Source: an uncultured Aeromonadales bacterium
Lineage (GTDB): Bacteria > Pseudomonadota > Gammaproteobacteria > Enterobacterales > Succinivibrionaceae
Direction: 5' to 3'
DNA: 12,745 nucleotides
NCBI GenBank assembly: GCA_902796095.1
Contig: CADBNP010000123.1
Location: 1 to 12,745 of the forward strand
How positions within the stretch are numbered: position 1 is the stretch's first letter; every line of letters begins with the position of its first letter. The notes under the pieces are model-generated. The model saw only the letters and a list, made by a program, of their open reading frames with translations. It was not told the origin of the DNA and did not search any database. This document shows positions 7,486-12,745 of the stretch, in pieces. The translations under genes and the position numbers were made by a program.

Positions 7486-7520
7486 CCGGTTTAACGTTGC
7501 TGACATAAAACACCGGTTTT
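7486..7520 (+). terminator. Possible terminator after nlpD
   Basis: CCGGTTT (7486-7492) can pair with AAACACCGG (7508-7516) in seven pairs with one bulged C and a long loop. TTTT and then ACCTTTT follow. It lies 150 bases after the nlpD stop. The stem is imperfect, so this is a modest candidate. Confidence 0.3.
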
Positions 7521-7565
7521 ACCTTTTAGACTACATCAATACTTTTCTTTAACAGAGCCTTCATA

Positions 7566-7571
7566 TATAAT
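7566..7571 (+). promoter_or_regulatory. Candidate -10 box of the purH leader
   Basis: A perfect TATAAT lies in an AT-rich stretch and would start RNA near 7578, directly before the inverted-repeat cluster. The sequence 17 bases upstream (TTTTCT, 7543-7548) matches the -35 consensus at only three of six positions, so an activator or a different start is possible. Confidence 0.35.
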
Positions 7572-7578
7572 TCTCATG

Positions 7579-7819
7579 TTCAGAATTTTTTAATTGTTTG
7601 ATGAATCTCACGGAATTTGTGTCTGAATACTGCTTGATCTTCTTACCCGTGAGACTCTGTCTGCCGGTATACTGAACATCTGATTAACTGTACAGATTTC
7701 GGAATTCTGAAGCTGGCAGATTAGTCAGGAAATCCCGAAGCTGGTATTATCAGATAAAAGTTTTTTAGTTCTGTTTTGTGAAAGATCTGCTTTCATGAGA
7801 ACAGAACATTGTTTTTTTT
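7579..7819 (+). ncRNA. Candidate structured leader or small RNA with terminator ahead of purH
   Basis: Perfect inverted repeats seen are: TTCAGAATT/AATTCTGAA (7579-7587/7703-7711, 9 pairs); TCTCACGG/CCGTGAGA (7606-7613/7647-7654, 8 pairs); ATCTG/CAGAT (7678-7682/7693-7697); and TCTGCC/GGCAGA (7660-7665/7715-7720), extendable to nine pairs with two G-U. The first, second and third together make a closed multi-branch fold, and the fourth would form a pseudoknot with it or replace it. The terminator hairpin 7768-7819 follows. It may be a cis-acting attenuator of purH or a free small RNA. I recognise no known riboswitch class; the hallmark 3' motif of the ZTP (pfl) riboswitch was looked for and not found. 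Confidence 0.35.
7768..7819 (+). terminator. Intrinsic terminator or attenuator upstream of purH
   Basis: A two-part stem: GTTCTGTT (7768-7775) pairs with AACAGAAC (7800-7807) and TGAAAG (7779-7784) with CTTTCA (7790-7795), with a small internal loop and a 5-base apical loop ATCTG. ATTG and then a run of eight T (7812-7819) follow. Only 39 bases separate it from the purH start, and those include the ribosome site at 7844-7850. A promoter with a normal leader does not fit downstream, so purH transcripts probably have to read through this hairpin. Confidence 0.8.
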
Positions 7820-7858
7820 CAGAACAGTTGTTTTAACATTCAGAAAGGTGTTGTAATT

Positions 7859-9448
7859 ATGGATAATCGTCCAATTCGCAGAGCGCTGATCAGCGTATCT
7901 GATAAAACCGGAATATTGGAATTCGCCAAAGCTTTATCTTCAAGAGGTGTTGAAATTCTATCCACCGGCGGTACTGCACGGATGCTGTCTCAGGCCGGTC
8001 TGCCGGTAATTGAGGTGAGTGATTATACAGGCTTTCCGGAGATGATGGACGGCAGAGTCAAGACTCTGCATCCGAAGATCCACGGCGGAATTCTGGGACG
8101 CCGCACCATTGATGATGAAGTAATGGAGCAGCACGGGATCAAACCTATTGATCTTGTTGTTGTTAATCTGTATCCGTTTGCCAGGACTGTTGCAGATCCT
8201 GACTGTCCTCTGGAAAAGGCAATTGAGAATATTGATATCGGCGGTCCTACCATGGTTCGTGCGGCAGCCAAGAATCATAAGGATGTTGCAATTGTAGTCA
8301 ATGCAGGTGATTACGACCGTGTGATTGCCGAGATGGATTCCAATGAAAATTCTCTTACCTATGAGACAAGATTTGATCTCGCTATTGCAGCTTTTGAGCA
8401 TACTGCCATGTATGACGGAATGATAGCTAATTATTTCGGAACCAAAGTACCAAGCTACGGCATTGCCGAGGAATGCTTTGCTGATTCCAAGTTCCCAAGA
8501 ACTCTGAATCTTCAGTTTATCAAGAAGCAGGACATGCGCTACGGCGAGAACAGTCACCAGGCGGCAGCCTTCTACGTTGAGAAAGATAATTCCGAAGCCA
8601 ATGTTTCCTCTGCCAGACAGCTTCAGGGCAAGGCTCTCTCATATAACAATATTGCTGATACCGATGCTGCTCTTGAGTGTGTAAAGCAGTTTGACGAGCC
8701 GGCCTGTGTTATTGTCAAGCACGCAAATCCTTGCGGTGTCGCTCTTGGTTCAGATCTTCATGATGCTTATTCAAAGGCCTTCAGAACGGATCCTACCTCT
8801 GCTTTTGGCGGCATTATCGCCTTTAACCGCGAACTTGATGCAAAGACAGCCCAGCAGATTGTTGCCAACCAGTTCTGCGAGGTTATTATTGCACCTAAAG
8901 TAAGTGATGAGGCTCAGACGATTGTATCCCAGAAAAAGAATGTCAGACTGATGGAATGCGGCTTCTGGGAGAAAAAGGTTCCTTCCATGGACTGCCGCCG
9001 TGTTAACGGAGGTCTTCTTGTTCAGGATAGGGATCTTGGCATGGTCGGATTAGAGGATCTCAGGGTTGTAACCAAACGCCAGCCTACCCAGTCCGAACTG
9101 GAGGAGCTGCTGTTCTGCTGGAAGGTTTGCAAGTTTGTTAAATCAAACGCTATCGTTTATTCAAAGGAGCGTATGACTATCGGTATCGGTGCAGGACAGA
9201 TGAGCCGTGTATACTCGGCTGAAATCGCAGGTATCAAGGCCAAGGAGGAGAATCTGGAGGTTGCTGGCTCTGTAATGGCTTCAGATGCATTCTTCCCGTT
9301 CCGTGACGGTATCGATGCTGCTGCCAAGTGCGGTATTCAGTGTGTGATCCAGCCTGGCGGATCTATTCGCGATGAGGAAGTTATTCAGGCCGCTGATGAG
9401 CATAATATGGTGATGGTATTTACCGGTATGCGTCATTTCAGACATTGA
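7859..9448 (+). CDS. purH: Bifunctional AICAR transformylase / IMP cyclohydrolase
   Basis: Catalyses the last two steps of de novo purine synthesis: formylation of AICAR by 10-formyl-tetrahydrofolate, then ring closure to IMP; cytoplasmic. It has 529 aa, the same length as E. coli PurH. The N-terminal cyclohydrolase domain (about 1-200) shows ISVSDKTGILEFA, ILSTGGTARML and the MDGRVKTLHPKIHGG signature. The C-terminal transformylase domain (about 205-529) shows RYGENSHQAAAFY, the catalytic Lys287-His288 in VKHANPCGVA, AFGGIIAFNRE, SDAFFPFRDGID and the C-terminal GMRHFRH. AAAGGTG stands eight bases before the ATG. It appears monocistronic: purD, its usual partner in E. coli, is not downstream. 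No clear PurR operator was found upstream; the hairpin leader suggests attenuation instead. Confidence 0.98.
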   Translation: MDNRPIRRALISVSDKTGILEFAKALSSRGVEILSTGGTARMLSQAGLPVIEVSDYTGFPEMMDGRVKTLHPKIHGGILGRRTIDDEVMEQHGIKPIDLVVVNLYPFARTVADPDCPLEKAIENIDIGGPTMVRAAAKNHKDVAIVVNAGDYDRVIAEMDSNENSLTYETRFDLAIAAFEHTAMYDGMIANYFGTKVPSYGIAEECFADSKFPRTLNLQFIKKQDMRYGENSHQAAAFYVEKDNSEANVSSARQLQGKALSYNNIADTDAALECVKQFDEPACVIVKHANPCGVALGSDLHDAYSKAFRTDPTSAFGGIIAFNRELDAKTAQQIVANQFCEVIIAPKVSDEAQTIVSQKKNVRLMECGFWEKKVPSMDCRRVNGGLLVQDRDLGMVGLEDLRVVTKRQPTQSELEELLFCWKVCKFVKSNAIVYSKERMTIGIGAGQMSRVYSAEIAGIKAKEENLEVAGSVMASDAFFPFRDGIDAAAKCGIQCVIQPGGSIRDEEVIQAADEHNMVMVFTGMRHFRH

Positions 9449-9510
9449 TACCGTGATAAGTTTTTCTGGTGTATCAGCCTGATCAGGAGCTGAAATCCTG
9501 AAAGAAAACT

Positions 9511-9546
9511 GAGGGTCTGCATTTTAACCGGATGCAGGCTCTTTTT
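9511..9546 (+). terminator. Intrinsic terminator of purH
   Basis: CTGCAT/ATGCAG form the upper stem and GAG/CTC the lower one (9511-9541), with a small asymmetric internal loop; TTTTT (9542-9546) follows. It lies about 60 bases after the purH stop. Confidence 0.75.
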
Positions 9547-9710
9547 ATTATGATGCATTTCCTGACTCATATCAGAAAAGGTGCAGAACCGGATTTTTGC
9601 CTGAGAATTTTTCCTAAATCAGCGGATTTGAATCTGCAGGAACTGTCGCCGCAGACTCGCTGCCAGAGTTAGAAGAACACTGTTTTTTTTGAGCCTGATT
9701 TCTGAACGCT

Positions 9711-9733
9711 GGAAAACGGAAAGCCGTTTTTCC
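9711..9733. terminator. Bidirectional terminator between purH and the exchanger gene
   Basis: AAAACGG (9713-9719) pairs with CCGTTTT (9724-9730) around a 4-base loop AAAG; flanking GG and CC extend it past a bulged T. The T-rich arm ends in T on both strands, as in shared terminators of converging genes. It sits about 50 bases beyond the exchanger stop on the minus strand. Confidence 0.55.
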
Positions 9734-9783
9734 TGAATGTCCTGATGATCTGGCTCCGGTTTCTGCTCGGGCCCGGACGCGAA

Positions 9784-10761
9784 CTATCCTGCTGAACCGG
9801 TGGCAGTCGCGATCAGATAGACTGTGTATGCTATATATGAGCAGAGCAGTACAACACCCTCGTAGCGGTTGATAAATCCTTCGGGTTTCCTTATGAAAGG
9901 GAAACTTACGATGATGAGCAGCAAAGTAAGGAAAAGAACCATGCTCATATCTCTGTACAGAATTTCCGGCTCTGTGTTTACCTCTCCGATGGCTCCGGCA
10001 AGACCGACCACGGCAAGGGTGTTGAAAATATTTGAGCCAACCACATTTCCGATGGCCATATCGTTGTTGCCCTTTATGGATGCCGTGATGGATGATGCAA
10101 GTTCGGGAAGGGATGTACCGATGGCTACAACAGTAAGACCGATTAGCAGATCACTGACCTTGAGGATATGAGCAATTTCCACAGCTCCCCATACCAGAAG
10201 TTTTGAACTGCCGACAAGAATCAAAAGACCTGCTGTCAGTTTGACTATTTCCTTCCAGATTACTATTGGCTTCTCTTCTTTCTCCTTGTCTGTCTCTGCT
10301 TTTTTATCCGGCTCGCTTTTCCCGGTTTTGACGGCATAGACAATGAAAGCGAAAAAAACAGCAAGCAATATCCAGGCGTCAATTCTGGATATGCTGTAAT
10401 CCCAGAGAAGACATGCGGAAAGAATGGTAATACCAAGAAGTCGGGGCATGTCTCCTTTAACGATTTTTCTCTGGATTACAACCGGAGAAATAATTGCCGT
10501 GACACCGAGGATAAGTGCTATATTGGCAATATTGGATCCGTAGGCGTTGCCGAGGGCGAGAGCTCCGTTTCCGTCTATGGATGCACTGGCGGATACCAGC
10601 AGTTCAGGCGCAGACGTGCCAAATCCGAGGATCAGCATGCCGATGAGAAATTCTGACATTCCGAAATATTCTGCAGTGCCGGATGCACCTTCCACAAATA
10701 GATCCGCACTTTTGACCAGAGCAAATATTCCAAAGATAATAGCTAAAATAGCAAGTGTCAT
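9784..10761 (-). CDS. Calcium/sodium antiporter of the CaCA family (YrbG-like)
   Basis: Predicted inner-membrane cation exchanger, likely moving Ca2+ against Na+ (or K+/H+; the ions cannot be decided from sequence). It has 325 aa, the same length as E. coli YrbG, and the pattern of about ten membrane segments in two inverted halves. The two alpha repeats that form the ion path are clear: GFGTSAPEL (46-54) with GNAYGSNIAN (71-80), and AIGTSLPEL (213-221) with GNVVGSNIFN (238-247); each holds the key Glu and Asn. A charged Lys/Glu cytoplasmic loop (about 148-165) separates the halves. On the minus strand AGGA lies eight bases before the ATG. It is a single gene converging with purH and divergent from radA. 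Membership of the family is secure; substrate and physiological role are inferred. Confidence 0.9.
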   Translation of the reverse strand: MTLAILAIIFGIFALVKSADLFVEGASGTAEYFGMSEFLIGMLILGFGTSAPELLVSASASIDGNGALALGNAYGSNIANIALILGVTAIISPVVIQRKIVKGDMPRLLGITILSACLLWDYSISRIDAWILLAVFFAFIVYAVKTGKSEPDKKAETDKEKEEKPIVIWKEIVKLTAGLLILVGSSKLLVWGAVEIAHILKVSDLLIGLTVVAIGTSLPELASSITASIKGNNDMAIGNVVGSNIFNTLAVVGLAGAIGEVNTEPEILYRDMSMVLFLTLLLIIVSFPFIRKPEGFINRYEGVVLLCSYIAYTVYLIATATGSAG

Positions 10762-10932
10762 TTTTTAATCCTGATTTTATATGCCTTTGAACAGATTGAC
10801 TGTTACGTGTGGAGTGTATTCTATCATAACTGAAAAAAACGGCTTCATTTATGATAATCTATGGAGGATTGATTCTTCTGTCAATAAATGACAAGTCGGG
10901 GATCTGCTGGCAGGTATTGAAATTTTTCGGGT

Positions 10933-10962
10933 TTGCCAGGTTATTTCACCTGACTTTTTAAA
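10933..10962 (+). promoter_or_regulatory. Candidate promoter of radA
   Basis: TTGCCA (10933-10938; five of six) and TTTAAA (10957-10962; four of six) are separated by 18 bases. RNA would start about 13 bases before the ATG, keeping GGTAAG (10971-10976) as ribosome site. A rival further upstream is TTGACT (10796-10801) with TATCAT (10822-10827), but its spacer is 20 bases. Between them lies an inverted repeat TGTCA/TGACA (10879-10893). The exchanger promoter must also lie in this 220-base divergent interval. Confidence 0.3.
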
Positions 10963-10981
10963 CATCAGTTGGTAAGAAAAA

Positions 10982-12373
10982 ATGAGTAAGACCAAGGTTG
11001 CCTTCGTCTGCAACTCCTGCGGTGCTGAATTCAGCAAATGGCAGGGGCAGTGTACGGAATGCGGTGAATGGAACACTATCAGCGAGTTCAGGATCCCGAA
11101 GGATCCGCCCGTGGGTTCGGGGAGTATAACTTCCCGCAGTCAGGATCGTCTCGGCTTTGCCGGATCTCTGACATCCAAAATTCAGAAACTGAGTGAAATT
11201 ACAACTCAGCAGCAGTACCGTTTCAGCACCACCTTCAGAGAATTCGATCGGGTTCTTGGCGGCGGCATCATACCTGGAGGAGCGATGATAGTTGGCGGAC
11301 ATCCCGGGGCTGGAAAAAGTACACTTCTGCTTCAGACCATGTGCCGGCTGTCTCAGAACTACAACGTTCTTTACGTAACGGGAGAGGAGTCGCTGCAGCA
11401 GGTTGCACTGCGTGCCCAGAGGCTTCAGCTTCCCGTGGACAAACTCAACGTGGTGTCTGAAACTTCAATTGAGAATATATGTGCCTTCATAGAAAATCTA
11501 AAGCCTCAGATAGTGGTTATTGATTCCATTCAGGTCATGCATCTTGATGATATTTCTTCCGCTCCCGGATCTGTTTCGCAGGTAAGGGAATGTGCGGCTG
11601 TGCTGACAAGAGTTGCCAAAACAAAGGAAATAGCCTGCTTTCTTGTGGGACATGTGACCAAGGACGGAGCTCTTGCCGGTCCGAAGGTTCTTGAACACTG
11701 TGTTGATTGTTCCATACTTCTTGAGGGTGACAGTGATTCAAGATACAGAACTCTGAGATGTCTTAAAAACCGTTTCGGTGCCGTAAATGAAATCGGAGTT
11801 TTTGCAATGACCGGCACCGGCATGAAGGAGGTGAGCAATCCTTCCGCCATTTTTTTAAACCGTTCCCAGGAGATAAGTTCCGGTTCCTGTGTTATGGCAA
11901 TCTGGGAGGGTACAAGACCGATGCTGGTAGAACTGCAGGCTCTTGCCGATACTACAAAGTCAGCCAATCCCCGCCGGCTTACTGTAGGCACGGACAGCAG
12001 CCGTCTTGCCATGCTTCTTGCCGTGCTTCACCGACATGCAGGTGTCAGCATGAATGATCAGGATGTATTTATCAATGTTGTGGGCGGAGTCAAGGTTGAC
12101 GAAACAAGTGCCGATCTGCCTCTTCTTGCGGCTCTGGTGTCCAGTTACAGGGATCACCCCATTGCCAGGGACATGATCTGCTTCGGTGAGGTGGGACTGT
12201 CAGGTGAGATAAGACCTGTGCCCTCGGGACAGGAGAGGCTTGCCGAGGCTGCCAAGCACGGCTTTAAAAAGGCAGTTATTCCAAAGGACAATGCTCCGTC
12301 CGCATCTCATCCCATTCCCGGCATGGAAATAATTCCGGTAACCAGAATCTCCCAGCTGGTGGATCTTATCTGA
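10982..12373 (+). CDS. radA: DNA repair protein RadA (Sms)
   Basis: RecA-like ATPase and branch-migration helicase that helps RecA process recombination intermediates. It has 463 aa (E. coli 460). In order: a C4 zinc finger (Cys10, Cys13, Cys24, Cys27 in CNSCG and CTECGEW); the ATPase core with Walker A GGHPGAGKST (105-114) and Walker B-like IVVIDSIQVM; the RadA-specific KNRFG motif (262-266); and a C-terminal Lon-protease-like domain (about 290-463) with GGVKVDETSADLPLL and GEVGLSGEIRPV, which in this family is structural and DNA-binding, not proteolytic. The start gives the normal MSKTKVAFVCNSCG; GGTAAG is 5 bases upstream. It stands alone, convergent with the PilZ gene. All hallmark residues are intact. 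Confidence 0.97.
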   Translation: MSKTKVAFVCNSCGAEFSKWQGQCTECGEWNTISEFRIPKDPPVGSGSITSRSQDRLGFAGSLTSKIQKLSEITTQQQYRFSTTFREFDRVLGGGIIPGGAMIVGGHPGAGKSTLLLQTMCRLSQNYNVLYVTGEESLQQVALRAQRLQLPVDKLNVVSETSIENICAFIENLKPQIVVIDSIQVMHLDDISSAPGSVSQVRECAAVLTRVAKTKEIACFLVGHVTKDGALAGPKVLEHCVDCSILLEGDSDSRYRTLRCLKNRFGAVNEIGVFAMTGTGMKEVSNPSAIFLNRSQEISSGSCVMAIWEGTRPMLVELQALADTTKSANPRRLTVGTDSSRLAMLLAVLHRHAGVSMNDQDVFINVVGGVKVDETSADLPLLAALVSSYRDHPIARDMICFGEVGLSGEIRPVPSGQERLAEAAKHGFKKAVIPKDNAPSASHPIPGMEIIPVTRISQLVDLI

Positions 12374-12418
12374 GCCGCTTTCTGCCATGCCTGTCTCCCT
12401 GAAAGGAGAAAATAAGAA

Positions 12419-12445
12419 GGGATATATGTTCTTAACATATATCCC
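12419..12445 (-). terminator. Perfect 12-pair hairpin between radA and the PilZ gene
   Basis: GGGATATATGTT (12419-12430) and AACATATATCCC (12434-12445) are perfectly complementary around a 3-base loop. Read on the minus strand the hairpin is followed by TTCTTATTTTC, so it fits a terminator of the PilZ gene, whose stop is 51 bases away. On the plus strand no T-run follows (CATACAACA), so it would serve radA poorly. Its symmetry would also suit a DNA-binding operator. Confidence 0.55.
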
Positions 12446-12468
12446 CATACAACAAGGAGGTGTAAACT

Positions 12469-12573
12469 ATGAAAATACACAACGAATCGGAACGGACTAG
12501 GTATCTACTCCGCTCTGGTGATCTTGATAATGTTCCTCATCAATGTCAGAGAGATTCTTCAAATCCCTGCTGA
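12469..12573 (+). CDS. Possible 34-aa ORF with very strong Shine-Dalgarno
   Basis: AAGGAGGTG (12455-12463), a nine-base perfect match to the 16S anti-Shine-Dalgarno, is six bases upstream of an ATG that opens 34 codons, beginning MKIHNESERTRYLL and ending SSNPC before TGA. The peptide is hydrophilic and resembles nothing I know. Its 3' three quarters run antisense through the end of the PilZ gene, which makes strong coding constraint unlikely. The ribosome site and spacing are the only support; it may be a fortuitous match, a leader peptide or a small protein. No clear promoter is seen, but transcription from radA could reach it. Confidence 0.25.
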   Translation: MKIHNESERTRYLLRSGDLDNVPHQCQRDSSNPC

Positions 12574-12745
12574 GAACAAATTCACTTTCGTCAGAGTTAA
12601 GTTCGATAAGACGCTTAAGGTGGGTCATGCTTTCTATATCAATCTGAGTACATTCAAGTCCCATTGTCTTGCCGTTTGCATAAATTATTTTGCAGTCCAT
12701 AAAAATGCTGGTTTCCGGCAGCAAAACAATCTCCAGCACGACACC
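12497..12745 (-). CDS. PilZ-domain protein, C-terminal part (5' end outside window)
   Basis: The frame is open to the window edge and ends at TAG (12497-12499), giving 83 residues; the N-terminus lies beyond the window. A GTG at 12739 could start an 80-aa protein, but the domain would then lack its RxxxR c-di-GMP motif and first strands, so a longer gene is more likely. Visible is the second half of a PilZ barrel: hydrophobic strand LEIVLLP, strand CKIIYANGKTMGLECTQID, then the helix motif SMTHLKRLIELN typical of small gammaproteobacterial PilZ proteins, and an acidic tail. PilZ domains bind cyclic di-GMP and usually control motility or surface attachment; binding cannot be judged without the missing part. 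It converges with radA. Confidence 0.75.
   Translation of the reverse strand, partial: GVVLEIVLLPETSIFMDCKIIYANGKTMGLECTQIDIESMTHLKRLIELNSDESEFVLSRDLKNLSDIDEEHYQDHQSGVDT

Larger units (their letters stand above)
7336..7858 (+). other. 523-base non-coding region between nlpD and purH
   Basis: No credible gene and no recognisable rpoS remnant is seen in the place where rpoS usually lies. From left to right it holds: a perfect hairpin GTTTTGAT/ATCAAAAC (7418-7425/7432-7439) without a T-run; a weak terminator-like hairpin (7486-7520); a TATAAT (7566-7571); a cluster of inverted repeats (7579-7720); a strong terminator hairpin (7768-7819); and the purH Shine-Dalgarno AAAGGTG (7844-7850). The short frames 7358-7429 and 7363-7494 lack support. 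Confidence 0.6.
9449..9783. other. 335-base region between convergent purH and the cation exchanger
   Basis: No gene is supported. It holds the purH terminator (9511-9546), a second hairpin usable from both sides (9711-9733), and between them a fold in which TTCCT (9610-9614) and AGGAA (9639-9643) enclose GCGGATTTGAATCTGC (9622-9637). A run of eight T at 9682-9689 has no good stem before it. Nothing else is recognised. Confidence 0.5.

Noticed and set aside
7358..7494. Short ORFs downstream of nlpD (23 and 43 codons)
   Set aside because: The first has a GGAG at good spacing, but both are short, resemble nothing known and overlap each other; not enough support.
7579..7819. ZTP (pfl) riboswitch before purH
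   Set aside because: It would be expected for purH, but the conserved CCGCC-type 3' motif with GGGC ahead of the terminator is not present.
7336..7858. Degraded rpoS remnant
   Set aside because: Translation of plus-strand stretches showed no sigma-factor motifs, and the space is only half an rpoS gene.
7336..7858. PurR operator upstream of purH
   Set aside because: No sequence close to the 16-base PurR consensus (ACGCAAACG-type palindrome) was seen.
7958..8557. 199-codon antisense ORF in purH
   Set aside because: Shadow of purH codon bias; no recognisable protein and no independent start signals. The same applies to antisense frames in pyrG, radA and upstream of ispF.
1..12745. Mobile elements, CRISPR arrays, tRNA or rRNA genes, defence systems
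   Set aside because: No transposase, regular repeat-spacer pattern, tRNA-like fold or defence-gene signature was recognised; all clear genes are core functions.

Overview
The window is a piece of ordinary housekeeping chromosome from a Gammaproteobacterium with mid-range GC. The order pyrG-eno-ftsB-ispD-ispF-...-pcm-yqaA-nlpD is a classic gammaproteobacterial gene cluster. FtsB, IspF, NlpD, PyrG and PurH all read like close relatives of the E. coli proteins. The expected truD and surE (between ispF and pcm) and rpoS (after nlpD) are absent. A reduced, host-associated or anaerobic lineage near Aeromonadales, such as Succinivibrionaceae, would fit, but that placement is inference.

Layout: a strong sigma70-like promoter (34-62) and a structured leader of about 340 nt precede pyrG (CTP synthase). 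A good intrinsic terminator separates pyrG from eno (enolase), and another closes eno. The next group is very tightly packed: ftsB (divisome), ispD and ispF (MEP isoprenoid pathway), pcm (isoaspartyl repair) and yqaA (DedA-like membrane protein), with junctions from an 11-base overlap to a 1-base gap. After 109 bases comes nlpD, an amidase-activating lipoprotein. A 523-base non-coding stretch rich in inverted repeats and ending in an intrinsic terminator hairpin leads to purH, the last two steps of IMP synthesis. A 335-base gap with terminators separates purH from a convergent CaCA-family cation exchanger on the minus strand. The exchanger is divergent from radA (DNA repair ATPase). At the right edge a PilZ-domain (c-di-GMP-type) gene enters from outside on the minus strand. 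Between it and radA lie a perfect inverted repeat and a possible 34-codon ORF with a very strong Shine-Dalgarno.

Functionally the genes serve nucleotide synthesis (pyrG, purH), glycolysis (eno), envelope and division (ftsB, ispD/F for the undecaprenyl carrier, nlpD), protein and DNA repair (pcm, radA) and ion transport.

No mobile element, CRISPR array, tRNA or rRNA was recognised, and no new multi-gene system. The most interesting non-standard signal is the purH leader: a candidate attenuator or structured RNA whose terminator hairpin stands about 40 nt before the purH start, with no room for a promoter in between. The missing truD/surE/rpoS, an unusual enolase active-site loop and the small ORF with its palindrome beyond radA also deserve a look.
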